From: Crenobacter intestini
GTDB lineage: Bacteria > Pseudomonadota > Gammaproteobacteria > Burkholderiales > Chromobacteriaceae
NCBI RefSeq assembly: GCF_004919095.1
Contig: NZ_STGJ01000007.1
Location: forward strand, 117,482-181,481
Length of the DNA: 64,000 bases
Direction of reading: 5' to 3'
Below are positions 10,101 to 18,603 of this stretch, piece after piece; position 1 is the stretch's first letter; each line of letters opens with the position of its first letter. The notes under the pieces were generated by a model. It was not told the origin of the DNA. It was given only the letters and a program-made list of their open reading frames with translations, and searched no databases. A program made the translations under genes and the position numbers.

Positions 10101-11021
10101 TTACGCCGGCTGCCAGGGACGGCCGAGCGCCGCGCCCTGCGCGCCGCGGTCGGCGAGGTCGGCGGCGATCGCCTGGATCGCGCTCCAGCGCGGGCCGCAC
10201 CAGTCGGGCGCGATCAGCGTCGGCTGCTGCGCGGTCGCCGACACCCGGTGGTAGACCACCTCGGGCGGCGTCGCACGGATCAGGTCGGCGGCGAGCGCCG
10301 CGTAGTCGGCCAGCGGCATCGGCGCGACCTCGCCGCGGCGGTACTGCGCGGCCATCCGGCTGCCCCGCACGATCATCAGCGGGTGCAGTTTCAGCCCCTC
10401 GACGCCGATGTCGAGCACGGTCTGAAGCGTCTGGTGGATCTGCGGCACGCTCTCGCCGGGCAGGCCGGCGATCAGGTGGGTGCACACCTGCAGGCCGCGC
10501 GCATGCGCGCGGCGCACCGCGTCCCGGTAGTCGGCCAGCGTGTGGCCGCGGCGGATCAGGGTTTGCGTCGCGTCGTGCGCGCTTTGCAGGCCGAGTTCCA
10601 GCCACACTTCCAGGCCTGCGTCGCGGTAGCCGGCCATCAGGTCGAGCGCGGCGTCGGGCACGCAGTCCGGCCGGGTGCCGACGCACAGGCCGACGATGTC
10701 GCTCTGTGCGGCCGCCTCGTCGTACAGCGCCTTCAGCGTCTCGACCTCGGCGTAGGTGCTGGTGTACGCCTGGAAGTAGGCGAGGTAGCGGCGGGCACGG
10801 TCGGTCTTCGCCTTCTCGCGGGCGATCTGTTCGGTGATGGAGAGGGCGCCCGCGTCGCGGCCGAAACTTCTGACGTTGCAGAAGGTGCAGCCGCCGCGGC
10901 CCAGCGTGCCGTCGCGGTTCGGGCAGGTGAAGTCGCCGGAGAGCGACAGCTTGTGCACCCGCTCGCCGAAACGGCGCTTCAGGTGCTGGCCGAAAGTGTG
11001 GACGAGGTGGTCGAGTTGCAT
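10101..11021 (-). CDS. YhcC-type radical SAM protein (TIGR01212-like)
   Basis: The 306 residues begin MQLDHLVHTFGQHLKRRFGERV and contain the radical SAM cluster motif CPNRDGTLGRGGCTFC, with the long insert between the first two Cys typical of YhcC/Elp3-related enzymes. LSLSGDFTCPNRDG, VGLCVGTRPDC and LELGLQSAHD are family signatures. Its substrate is not established to my knowledge, although the group is related to tRNA-modifying Elp3. The start at 11021 gives the usual N-terminus; an upstream in-frame start would add only four residues. Confidence 0.85.
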   Translation of the reverse strand: MQLDHLVHTFGQHLKRRFGERVHKLSLSGDFTCPNRDGTLGRGGCTFCNVRSFGRDAGALSITEQIAREKAKTDRARRYLAYFQAYTSTYAEVETLKALYDEAAAQSDIVGLCVGTRPDCVPDAALDLMAGYRDAGLEVWLELGLQSAHDATQTLIRRGHTLADYRDAVRRAHARGLQVCTHLIAGLPGESVPQIHQTLQTVLDIGVEGLKLHPLMIVRGSRMAAQYRRGEVAPMPLADYAALAADLIRATPPEVVYHRVSATAQQPTLIAPDWCGPRWSAIQAIAADLADRGAQGAALGRPWQPA

Positions 11022-11094
11022 GGCGGCCGGCAAAAGGTCGCAAGTATAACAGTGTTTGCTGATGTGTCGTGGCGGATCAATGACTTGCGTGCGC

Positions 11095-11277
11095 CTACAG
11101 CCTGTGCAGGCCGAAGAAGTAGAGCACGCCGAAGATCACCGAGCTGATCAACAGTGCCTGCGCGAGGATCTCGGCCCATTCGCGCAGCGTCTTCTTCTGC
11201 CCGCGGTCGAACAGCCAGCGCCACGCCGCCCACAGCAGCAGGCAAAACACGAAGAGCTTGAACAGGCGTCCGAACAT
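11095..11277 (-). CDS. small membrane protein, MIGRI-like
   Basis: A 60-residue protein starting [21 protein letters not shown], with two hydrophobic segments (about residues 5-20 and 41-57) separated by a charged helix [15 protein letters not shown]. It resembles the short Neisseriales family annotated in databases as MIGRI after its N-terminal sequence; this is from memory. Function is unknown. It is divergent from metX, and an ATG with a modest ribosome site (GGGAG, revealed on the minus strand about 10 nt upstream) supports the start. Confidence 0.6.
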   Translation of the reverse strand: MFGRLFKLFVFCLLLWAAWRWLFDRGQKKTLREWAEILAQALLISSVIFGVLYFFGLHRL

Positions 11278-11348
11278 GGGAGAAGCCGCAGGGTGAGGTG
11301 GCGCATTATCTCTTCGGGTTTTATGCGCGCGCAACCTTATGTCGAGGA

Positions 11349-11382
11349 TATAATTAGACGGCCTATCATTCGTCGAACGAAT
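11349..11382 (+). promoter_or_regulatory. metX promoter -10 with a downstream 15-bp interrupted palindrome
   Basis: TATAAT at 11349-11354 is followed at 11368-11382 by ATTCGT-CGA-ACGAAT, a perfect 6+6 dyad. If transcription starts near 11361 the dyad lies at about +8 to +22, where a bound repressor would block RNA polymerase. No convincing -35 was found. A methionine-responsive repressor is a plausible ligand, but the identity is inference. Confidence 0.45.
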
Positions 11383-11427
11383 GTACCGGTGGCGCCCGTG
11401 CCGCCGGTACCCGCCCGGGTTTTTGCA

Positions 11428-12570
11428 ATGACCGATTCTTCATCTTCCGTCGGCCTCGTGCGCGACGAACGCGCGGCGTTTGTGACGCCGCTGACGCTTT
11501 GTAGCGGCAGCGTGCTCGCTGCGTACGAGCTGGTGTTCGAGACCTACGGCACGCTCAACGCCGACGCGAGCAACGCGATCCTGATCTGCCACGCGCTCTC
11601 CGGCCACCACCATGTCGCCGGCCGCTACGCCGAAACCGACAAGGCAGCCGGCTGGTGGGACAATATGGTCGGCCCGGGCAAGCCGATCGACACCGACCGC
11701 TTCTTCGTGGTCGGCGTCAACAACCTGGGCGGCTGCCACGGCAGCACCGGCCCCTCGTCGGCCAACCCGGACACCGGGCAGCCTTGGGGCTCGGCCTTCC
11801 CGCTGGTGACGGTCGCCGACTGGGTGTGCGCGCAGGCGCGGCTGGCCGACAGGCTCGGCATCGAGTGCTGGGCGGCGGTGATCGGCGGCAGCCTGGGCGG
11901 CATGCAGGCGCTCGAATGGTCGGTCCGCTACCCGGACCGCGTACGCCACGCGCTGGTGATCGCGTCCGCGCCCAAGCTCTCGGCGCAGAACATCGCGTTT
12001 AACGACGTCGCCCGCCAGGCGATCCTGACCGACCCCGAGTTCCACGGCGGCGACTTCTACGCGCACGGCGTGCTGCCGCGGCGTGGCCTGCGCCTGGCGC
12101 GCATGCTCGGCCACATCACCTACCTGTCCGACGACGGCATGGGCGAGAAATTCGGCCGCATGCTGCGCTCGGGCGAGTACAAGTTCGGCTACGACGTCGA
12201 ATTCGAGATCGAGTCCTACCTGCGCTACCAGGGCGACAAGTTCTCCGACCGCTTCGACGCCAACACCTATCTGTTGATGACCAAGGCGCTCGACTACTTC
12301 GACCCGGCCGCCGCCCACGCGGGCGACCTGGCCGCCGCGCTCGCGCCGGCCAGGGCCGAATTCCTGGTCGCCAGCTTCACCAGCGACTGGCGTTTCTCGC
12401 CGGCGCGCTCGCGCGAGACGGTCAAGGCGCTGATCGCTGCCGGCAAGCGCGTCAGCTACGCCGAGATCGAGTCGGCGCACGGCCACGACGCCTTCCTGAT
12501 GACCGACCCCCCGTACGTCGCGCTGATGCGCGCCTATCTTGACCGAGTCGCCCAGGAGGCCGGCGCATGA
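11428..12570 (+). CDS. metX: homoserine O-acyltransferase
   Basis: Acylates homoserine in methionine synthesis. The 380-residue alpha/beta hydrolase has the oxyanion/nucleophile elbow [14 protein letters not shown] (catalytic Ser) and the [13 protein letters not shown] block. The distal acid and His lie in the C-terminal region, the His in [12 protein letters not shown]. The family includes both acetyl- and succinyltransferases; proteobacterial members paired with metW are often succinyl-specific, which the sequence alone does not settle here. The start MTDSSSSVG at 11428 is preferred over an in-frame extension far upstream. The stop overlaps metW by 4 nt. Confidence 0.95.
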   Translation: MTDSSSSVGLVRDERAAFVTPLTLCSGSVLAAYELVFETYGTLNADASNAILICHALSGHHHVAGRYAETDKAAGWWDNMVGPGKPIDTDRFFVVGVNNLGGCHGSTGPSSANPDTGQPWGSAFPLVTVADWVCAQARLADRLGIECWAAVIGGSLGGMQALEWSVRYPDRVRHALVIASAPKLSAQNIAFNDVARQAILTDPEFHGGDFYAHGVLPRRGLRLARMLGHITYLSDDGMGEKFGRMLRSGEYKFGYDVEFEIESYLRYQGDKFSDRFDANTYLLMTKALDYFDPAAAHAGDLAAALAPARAEFLVASFTSDWRFSPARSRETVKALIAAGKRVSYAEIESAHGHDAFLMTDPPYVALMRAYLDRVAQEAGA

Positions 12571-13184
12571 AACCGCATACCCCCTTGCGCGCGGACCTCG
12601 CGCTGATCGCCGGCTGGATCGCCCCCGGCAGCCGTGTGCTCGACTTGGGCTGCGGCCGGGGCGAGCTGCTCGCCCACCTGCAGGCCGAACGGCGGGTGAC
12701 GGGCTACGGCGTCGACTTCGACGTCGACAACATCGTCGCCTGCGTCGGCGGCGGCGTGAACGCGGTGCAGGCCGACCTCGAGAGCGGGCTTGCCGAATTC
12801 GGCGACGCGAGCTTCGACGTGGTGGTGCTCTCGCAGACCATCCAGGCGATGCGCCACACCGAGGCCATCCTGGTCGAGATGCTGCGCGTCGGCCGCGAGG
12901 CGATCGTGTCCTTCCCCAACTTCGGCTACTGGCGCAACCGCTGGCAGATCATCGGCGGGCGGATGCCGGTATCCGACGCGATGCCCTACCAGTGGTACGA
13001 CACGCCGAACATCCACTGGTGCATGCTGGGCGACTTCGAGGCGCTGTGCGCGAAGAACGGCATCTCGGTGCTGGAGCGGGTGGTGATGACCGGCGAGCGC
13101 CGCGTCAGCCTGTGGCCGAACCTGATGGGCAGCCTCGCCTTCTACCGCGTCAGCCGCCCGGGGCGCGCCGCCGGCGTACAATAG
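12567..13184 (+). CDS. metW: methionine biosynthesis protein MetW
   Basis: A 205-residue protein with a class I SAM-methyltransferase fold: [15 protein letters not shown] is motif I, followed by [14 protein letters not shown] and [20 protein letters not shown]. MetW is nearly always adjacent to metX in proteobacteria and is needed for full homoserine acyltransferase activity. A strong ribosome site (AGGAGG) sits inside the metX end and the ATG overlaps its stop, so the two are coupled. Confidence 0.95.
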   Translation: MKPHTPLRADLALIAGWIAPGSRVLDLGCGRGELLAHLQAERRVTGYGVDFDVDNIVACVGGGVNAVQADLESGLAEFGDASFDVVVLSQTIQAMRHTEAILVEMLRVGREAIVSFPNFGYWRNRWQIIGGRMPVSDAMPYQWYDTPNIHWCMLGDFEALCAKNGISVLERVVMTGERRVSLWPNLMGSLAFYRVSRPGRAAGVQ

Positions 13185-13228
13185 CGGTTTTGCCGCCGCC
13201 CGGCGGCCCACCCCGACAAGGCCCTTAC

Positions 13229-14494
13229 ATGTCCGACACCCCGTCCACCTGGCAGCAGGTCTTCTCGCGGCGGATGCTGATTTGCGTGTTTACCGGTTTC
13301 AGCTCCGGCCTGCCGCTGTACCTGCTGATCAACCTGCTGCCGGCGTGGCTGCGTGGCGAGGGGGTCGACCTCAAGGCGATCGGCCTGTTCGCGCTGATCC
13401 AGCTGCCGTTCACCTGGAAGTTCCTGTGGGCGCCGCTGATGGACCGCTACGTGCTGCCGATCCTGGGGCGCCGCCGCGGCTGGATGCTGGCCTCCCAGCT
13501 TGCGCTATTGGGGTCGATGACCGCGTTCGGCCTCTACACGCCGCAGCAGAACCTGGCGTCGATCGCGGCGCTCAGCTTCGCCGTCGCCTTCTTCTCGGCG
13601 AGCCAGGACGTGGTGATCGACGCGTTCCGCCGCGAGATCCTGCCCGACAGCGAACTGGGCCTGGGCAACACCATCCACATCAACGCCTACCGCCTCTCCA
13701 GCCTGATCCCGGGTTCGCTCGCGCTGATCCTGGCCGACCACCTGCCGTGGGCGCAGGTGTTCCTGATCACCGCGCTTTTCATGCTGCCCGGCATCGCGAT
13801 GACGCTTGTGGTGAAGGAGCCCGCGCTGGCGGCGGCGACGCCGAAGACGCTGCGCGAGGCGGTGGTCGAGCCCTTCCACGAGTTCCTGACCCGCAACGGC
13901 GTCAGGGGTGCGTTGTGGGTGCTCGGCTTCATCTTCCTCTACAAGCTGGGCGACAGCATGGCCACCGCGCTGGCGACGCCGTTCTACCTCGACATGGGCT
14001 TCTCCAAGTCCGAGATCGGCCTGGTCGCCAAGCACGCCGGGCTGTGGCCGGCGGTGATCGGCGGGCTGATCGGCGGCGCGTGGATGCTCAAGCTCGGCAT
14101 CAACCGCGCGCTGTGGGCGTTCGGCGTGGTGCAGGTCGCGTCCATCGTCGGTTTCGCCTGGCTTGCGCAGCAGGGGCCGTTTGCCGAAGTCGGCGCGCGC
14201 GAGCTGACCTATCTTGCACTGGTGATCGGCTTCGAGGCGCTCGGCGTCGGCCTCGGCACCGCCGCCTTCGTCGCCTTTATCGCGCGCACCACCCACCCCG
14301 CGTATACGGCGACGCAGTTCGCGCTGTTTACCAGCCTGGCCGCCGTGCCGCGCACGCTGGCCAACGCCGGCACCGGCTACCTGGTCGAGGGTCTGGGCTG
14401 GGCGCCCTTTTTCTGGCTATGCACCGCGATCGCGCTGCCCGGCATGGTCCTGCTCCTGAAGGTGGCGCCGTGGAAAGGAGAAGCAAATCCATGA
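13229..14494 (+). CDS. ampG: AmpG-type muropeptide MFS permease
   Basis: Imports anhydro-muropeptides across the inner membrane for cell-wall recycling. The 421 residues form about 12 membrane segments starting with RRMLICVFTGFSSGLPLYLL. FFSASQDVVIDAFRREIL is a typical AmpG block, with Gly-rich loops such as FTGFSSGLPLYLLINLL. No amp beta-lactamase gene is adjacent, so a recycling role is the safest reading. It overlaps the next gene by ATGA. Confidence 0.9.
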   Translation: MSDTPSTWQQVFSRRMLICVFTGFSSGLPLYLLINLLPAWLRGEGVDLKAIGLFALIQLPFTWKFLWAPLMDRYVLPILGRRRGWMLASQLALLGSMTAFGLYTPQQNLASIAALSFAVAFFSASQDVVIDAFRREILPDSELGLGNTIHINAYRLSSLIPGSLALILADHLPWAQVFLITALFMLPGIAMTLVVKEPALAAATPKTLREAVVEPFHEFLTRNGVRGALWVLGFIFLYKLGDSMATALATPFYLDMGFSKSEIGLVAKHAGLWPAVIGGLIGGAWMLKLGINRALWAFGVVQVASIVGFAWLAQQGPFAEVGARELTYLALVIGFEALGVGLGTAAFVAFIARTTHPAYTATQFALFTSLAAVPRTLANAGTGYLVEGLGWAPFFWLCTAIALPGMVLLLKVAPWKGEANP

Positions 14495-14919
14495 CATCCA
14501 TCCGCATCCCCGTACTGGCCGTTCTGTTCGCGTCGGCCGCGGGCGCTTGGGCGCAGGACGCGTCCGCCCCGCAGGGCGTGCCGCTGGCCGCGTCGGCGCC
14601 ATTGGCGGCTTCCGCGCCGCCGGCCCCCGTGGCGGTGCCGTCGCCCGTGGCCGTGCCCGAGCCGGCCGACACCCCGCGCCCGGTGCGCTACCGCTGCGAG
14701 GGCGACGTGACCATCGAGGCGGTCTACCCGCCGCTTTCCCGCGCTGACGGCCCGGTGACCATCCACTGGCTCGGTGGCCGGGAGACGCTGAAGATCGCAC
14801 GTAGCGGCAGCGGCGCGCGCTACGTGAACCGCAGCTATGTGTGGTGGACCAAGGGCGACACCGCCTTCCTGAGCACCCGCGGCGGCCGCATGCTGGTGCG
14901 CAACTGCAACGCGCAGTAG
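14491..14919 (+). CDS. MliC-like secreted protein (possible lysozyme inhibitor)
   Basis: A 142-residue protein with a signal peptide (MTSIRIPVLAVLFASAAGAWA), then an Ala/Pro/Ser-rich linker to about residue 60 and a C-terminal beta domain. That domain starts RYRCEGDVTIEAVYP and ends GGRMLVRNCNAQ. The two Cys and the Y-x-C-x-G start match the MliC/PliC fold of periplasmic or outer-membrane lysozyme inhibitors. It has no lipobox. The AAAGGAG ribosome site lies in the ampG end, and coupling to ampG fits a cell-wall theme. Confidence 0.65.
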   Translation: MTSIRIPVLAVLFASAAGAWAQDASAPQGVPLAASAPLAASAPPAPVAVPSPVAVPEPADTPRPVRYRCEGDVTIEAVYPPLSRADGPVTIHWLGGRETLKIARSGSGARYVNRSYVWWTKGDTAFLSTRGGRMLVRNCNAQ

Positions 14920-14936
14920 CTGGGCATGTTGAGCCT

Positions 14937-14950
14937 TTGACAAGGGTCAA
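14937..14950 (+). promoter_or_regulatory. FNR/CRP-family-like box upstream of the hpd regulator
   Basis: TTGAC-AAGG-GTCAA is a perfect 5+5 dyad with 4-bp spacing, two changes from the FNR consensus TTGAT-N4-ATCAA. With the candidate -10 TAAGAT at 14992-14997 its centre would lie near -61, a class I activator position. This would fit oxygen control of a regulator that governs a glycyl-radical enzyme. The call is inference. Confidence 0.5.
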
Positions 14951-15026
14951 TTGCCGGTTGCTTTAGCATGACCCGTCTGCGATAGCCTTGCTAAGATATT
15001 GCACGCTATCCAAGATGGGGGCAGGT

Positions 15027-16298
15027 ATGGCTGATCAGGTTGCGATGAAGGTGGGCGTTGGCGACGGCGCGCTGATGGTCGACCACGAGGGCCGGATATC
15101 CTTCATGAGCGAGAGCTGCGCGCTGCTGCGCGGCGTGCCGATGGCCGACGCCCTCGGCGAGCGGGTCGACGACGTGTTTCCGGCCACCTTGCTGCACCAG
15201 ACGCTGGAAACCGGCCAGCTCGAGCGGCACACGCCGTGGAGCGACGGCCGCGCGCTCGAACTACTGGTGTCGCGGGTGCCGGTGATGGCGAACGGGCGGG
15301 TGTGCGGCGTGCTCGGCTACGTCGACAAGGTGTTGCGCACGGCGCCGGGCAAGACGCCGTGTTTCGACAACCTGCCCAGGCTGTCGCCGCTGGCGCGGCT
15401 GGTGCGCGACCAGCTCAAGCATGTCGCCGCCTTCGACACCACGGTGCTGCTGACCGGCGAGAGCGGCGCGGGCAAGGAGATGTTCGCCCGCGCGATCCAC
15501 GAGCGCAGCCGGCGCGCGGCGCGCCCCTTCATCAAGCTCAACTGCGCGGCGATCAACGACGCGCTCGCCGAGAGCGAACTGTTCGGCTACGACAAGGGCG
15601 CGTTCACCGGCGCCTCGCGCGACGGCCACAAGGGCAAGTTCGAGTTGGCCGACCAGGGCACCCTGTTCCTCGACGAGATCGGCGAGCTGCCGCCCGGGCA
15701 GCAGGCGAAGCTGTTGCGCGCGCTGCAGGAAGGGCAGGTCGACCGCGTCGGCGCCGAGCGCAGCCGCCACGTCGACGTGCGGGTGATCGCCGCGACCAAC
15801 CGCGACCTCGCGCAGATGGTGCGCGAGGGCACTTTCCGCGAAGACCTCTACTATCGGCTCAACGTCGTCCACCTGCGCGTGCCGGCGCTGCGCGAGCAGG
15901 TGTCCGACATCCCGGTGCTGGTCGAGCGCTTGTGGGGCGAGCTGTGCAGCCGGCACCACCATTACAGCCAGCTGTCGCAGTCGGCCGTCGCGCTGCTCGC
16001 CGAGCAGGCGTGGCCGGGCAATATCCGCGAACTCAAGCACACGCTGGAGCGTGCGCTGGTGTTGCTGCCGCAAGGGGTGATCGGCCCGGACGAGATCCGT
16101 TCCCTGTTCGACGCGGCGCTGAGCCAGGCGCTGCCGGTGCAGTTCTCGCCGGTACTCGACGCCGACTGCCTGCTGCGCACGCTGGCCGCGTGCGGCAACA
16201 ACCGCAGCGAAGCGGCTCGGCGGCTGGGCATCTCGCGCGCGCTGCTCTACAAGAAGCTGCACCAGTTCGGGCTGTGGGAGCTGGCCGGCGGCGCCTGA
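15027..16298 (+). CDS. sigma-54-dependent activator of the hpd operon (PAS-AAA+-Fis)
   Basis: A 423-residue enhancer-binding protein. An N-terminal PAS-like sensor (about 1-110, [20 protein letters not shown]) precedes an AAA+ domain with Walker A GESGAGKE at residues 144-151, the sigma-54 contact loop GAFTGA at 191-196, [10 protein letters not shown] as Walker B and the Arg-finger region [14 protein letters not shown]-terminal Fis-type helix-turn-helix ([20 protein letters not shown]) binds DNA. There is no receiver domain, so it probably senses a small ligand, perhaps an arylacetate. A ribosome site GGGGGCAGG supports ATG 15027; an in-frame ATG at 15015 is possible. It converges on the hpd operon with a 16-bp gap. 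Confidence 0.88.
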   Translation: MADQVAMKVGVGDGALMVDHEGRISFMSESCALLRGVPMADALGERVDDVFPATLLHQTLETGQLERHTPWSDGRALELLVSRVPVMANGRVCGVLGYVDKVLRTAPGKTPCFDNLPRLSPLARLVRDQLKHVAAFDTTVLLTGESGAGKEMFARAIHERSRRAARPFIKLNCAAINDALAESELFGYDKGAFTGASRDGHKGKFELADQGTLFLDEIGELPPGQQAKLLRALQEGQVDRVGAERSRHVDVRVIAATNRDLAQMVREGTFREDLYYRLNVVHLRVPALREQVSDIPVLVERLWGELCSRHHHYSQLSQSAVALLAEQAWPGNIRELKHTLERALVLLPQGVIGPDEIRSLFDAALSQALPVQFSPVLDADCLLRTLAACGNNRSEAARRLGISRALLYKKLHQFGLWELAGGA

Positions 16299-16314
16299 CG
16301 GCGCTGCGCGGCGT

Positions 16315-17553
16315 TCAGCAGGCCGGCCGGGCCGGAGGCTGGCTGGCGGGTGCGGGGGCCGGCGCGGCCGCTGGCCGGCGGGCGAACACGCCGGTGCGGT
16401 ACAGGTGGTTGAGCGTGAAGATCTGCAGCAGCGCACCCAGCCCCATCGCCCAGAAGCTGGCGGTGAAGGTGCCGGTCACCTCGCGCAGCCAGCCGAACAC
16501 CTGCGGCCCGATCAGGAAACCCAGGTTCTCGCCGACGATCACGATGGCCATCGCCACGCCTATGCCCTGCGGGCGGCGCGCCAGCAGCGGCGCCGACGCG
16601 AACACGATGGGCGGGATCACGCCCGAGATCAGCGAGAACACGCCGATGGTCACGCAGAACACCGTGAGGTCGGGGATTGCGAACAGCGGCCACAACAGCA
16701 GCAGCAGGGTCGGCGGCAGCACGAACATCGCCCGGCGATGGCCGAACTTGTGCAGCAGCACCCCGCCGTACAGGTCGCTCGCGATGGACGCGACCGCGTA
16801 GATCAGCGTGCCGCTCACCGCCAGCACCAGCGGCAGCCCCATCACCTCGTTCAGGTAGGTCGCGCTCCAGGTGGTCAGCGAGAAGATGCCGAAGGTGAAC
16901 GCGGCGAAGGTCAGCGCGGCCGCCCACACGTCGGTGTTCTTCAGCTCGTCGAGCAGCACCGCGCGCTCGGGCAGCATGCGCGCCGAACGGTCGCGCGGCG
17001 GGTTGGGGATCACCAGCGCGAACAGCAGGATGCCCGGCACCATCGACGCGATCAGCAGCATCCAGTAGGCCTCGATCGACAGCGAGGCGAGCACGCGCGG
17101 CGCGGCAAAGAACACGATCAGGTTGCCGACCGGGATCCAGGTCGACCAGATGCCCATCGCCACCGGCATCCTGTCGGCGGGCAGGAACTGCCCGATCGCC
17201 GTCGGTGCCGAGACGGCGACCAGCCCGAAGCCGACCCCCTGGACGGCACGCCCGGCGACGAACTGCAGGAAGTTGCCGGCGAACAGCGTGCAGGCGAGGC
17301 CGGCCATGATCAGCAGCAGGCCGGCCAGGCCGACGTTGCGCACCCCGTAGCGCTGGATGATGAAGCCGCACGGCGTCGCGAACAGCAAGGTGGCGATGGC
17401 GAACATCGACATCAGCAGCCCGGCCTCGGTATACGAGATGCCGTAGCGCTCGAACAGTGCCGGCATGACCGGCGGCACGGCGAACTGGGCGAAGGTGGCC
17501 AGCACGCCGCACAGGAAGGCGACCCACAGGATCAGCCAGTGTTTGCCCTGCAT
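16315..17553 (-). CDS. MFS transporter, last gene of the hpd operon
   Basis: A 412-residue major facilitator with 12 predicted membrane segments, starting MQGKHWLILWVAFLCGVLATF, and the loop-2/3 pattern GFIIQRYGVRNVGL. The C-terminus is a Pro/Ala-rich tail. It is encoded 47 nt downstream of the activase in the same direction. The substrate is not readable. Import of an arylacetate or precursor, or export of p-cresol, would fit the operon. It is not closely similar to the OFA-type transporter two genes upstream. Confidence 0.75.
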   Translation of the reverse strand: MQGKHWLILWVAFLCGVLATFAQFAVPPVMPALFERYGISYTEAGLLMSMFAIATLLFATPCGFIIQRYGVRNVGLAGLLLIMAGLACTLFAGNFLQFVAGRAVQGVGFGLVAVSAPTAIGQFLPADRMPVAMGIWSTWIPVGNLIVFFAAPRVLASLSIEAYWMLLIASMVPGILLFALVIPNPPRDRSARMLPERAVLLDELKNTDVWAAALTFAAFTFGIFSLTTWSATYLNEVMGLPLVLAVSGTLIYAVASIASDLYGGVLLHKFGHRRAMFVLPPTLLLLLWPLFAIPDLTVFCVTIGVFSLISGVIPPIVFASAPLLARRPQGIGVAMAIVIVGENLGFLIGPQVFGWLREVTGTFTASFWAMGLGALLQIFTLNHLYRTGVFARRPAAAPAPAPASQPPARPAC

Positions 17554-17600
17554 GACAATTCTCCCGGGAAAAGGGGTTGGCAGCCCGACGCGGGCCGCGC

Positions 17601-18536
17601 CTAGAACGGTGTCTCGTGGCCGACGAAGCAGTAGATGCCCTCGTCCAGCGCGGCGCGCTGCAAGGCGCGCATATGCGCGTCTTGTGGCGGCTTCATCTCG
17701 GCGAACGGGTAACACTGGTCGAGCTGGCGGTATTTGGATTCGCCCAGCCGGTGGAAGGGCAGCAGGTTCAGCGCGTCCATGCCGATGCCGCGGATGAAGC
17801 GCGCGGTCGCGCGGATGTTCTCTTCGCTGTCGTTGTAACCGGTGATCACCGGCACCCGTACCACCAGCACGCCGTTCCAGTCTTCCTTCTTCGCCAGCGC
17901 CTCGATATTGGCGAGGATGCGCGCATTGTCGACGCCGGTACGCGCCTTGTGCGCGTCCGGGTCCATATGCTTGATGTCGGTGAACACCCAGTCGACGTAC
18001 TGCATCACGTCCAGGTAGAAGTCCGGCTGGACGTGCGAGGTGGTCTCGATGCAGGTGTGGATCATCGCCTCCTTGCAGCGGCGCAGCACTTCGCGGATGA
18101 AGTGCCGCTGCAGCAGGGGCTCGCCGCCGGAGAAGCTGGCACCGCCCTTGCCGCCCCAGAACTGGCGGTCGCGCTGGAAGATCTGCATCAGCTCGTCGAC
18201 GGTGTAGTACTTGCCGGTCAGGCACTTGCCTTCGTGGTAGCAGGCCGCCACGCATTCGTGGCTGTCGCAGTGCGCGCACTTCTCGCGGTCGTGGCGGGCG
18301 AGTCCGTCCACCACCGAGATCGCGCCGTGCGGGCACGCGTCTATGCAGTGGCCGCAGCGCACGCAGCGGCTCTCGTAGTACAGCATCTCGGGGTAGCGGT
18401 GGATGCCCTCAGGGTTGCAGCACCAGTCGCATTTGAGCGGGCAGCCCTTGAGGAACACGGTGGTGCGGGTGCCCGGGCCGTCGTGCAGCGAATGGCCCTG
18501 GATGTCGAAGATGAGGCCCTTGAGCGGCTCGTCCAT
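17601..18536 (-). CDS. hpdA: 4-hydroxyphenylacetate decarboxylase activating enzyme (radical SAM)
   Basis: Installs the glycyl radical on the decarboxylase using SAM and a 4Fe-4S cluster. The 311 residues match the known activase length (about 316). The radical SAM triad is Cys32, Cys36 and Cys39 in GCPLKCDWC. An inserted ferredoxin-like region follows with CVRCGHCIDACPHGAI and CAHCDSHECVAAC, typical of activases for non-PFL glycyl-radical enzymes. GGEPLLQ, the SAM-binding GGE motif, is present. The gene order decarboxylase-small subunit-transporter-activase supports the pairing. Confidence 0.9.
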   Translation of the reverse strand: MDEPLKGLIFDIQGHSLHDGPGTRTTVFLKGCPLKCDWCCNPEGIHRYPEMLYYESRCVRCGHCIDACPHGAISVVDGLARHDREKCAHCDSHECVAACYHEGKCLTGKYYTVDELMQIFQRDRQFWGGKGGASFSGGEPLLQRHFIREVLRRCKEAMIHTCIETTSHVQPDFYLDVMQYVDWVFTDIKHMDPDAHKARTGVDNARILANIEALAKKEDWNGVLVVRVPVITGYNDSEENIRATARFIRGIGMDALNLLPFHRLGESKYRQLDQCYPFAEMKPPQDAHMRALQRAALDEGIYCFVGHETPF

Positions 18537-18603
18537 GGTGTGCTCCTGATCGTGATGGTTGGGACAAGCCCCGGGCGAGGGCCCGGGGCGCGGTGGGGGG
18601 GGC

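Noticed and set aside
11408..11426. Terminator-like ACCCGCCCGGGTTTTT before the metX ATG
   Set aside because: The stem is only four base pairs and the T-run overlaps the ribosome-binding region; not convincing as an attenuator.
11341..11427. Possible SAM riboswitch before metX
   Set aside because: The leader is only about 67 nt and I cannot fold it into a known SAM class. The hairpin GTACCGG/CCGGTAC exists but shows no recognised conserved core.
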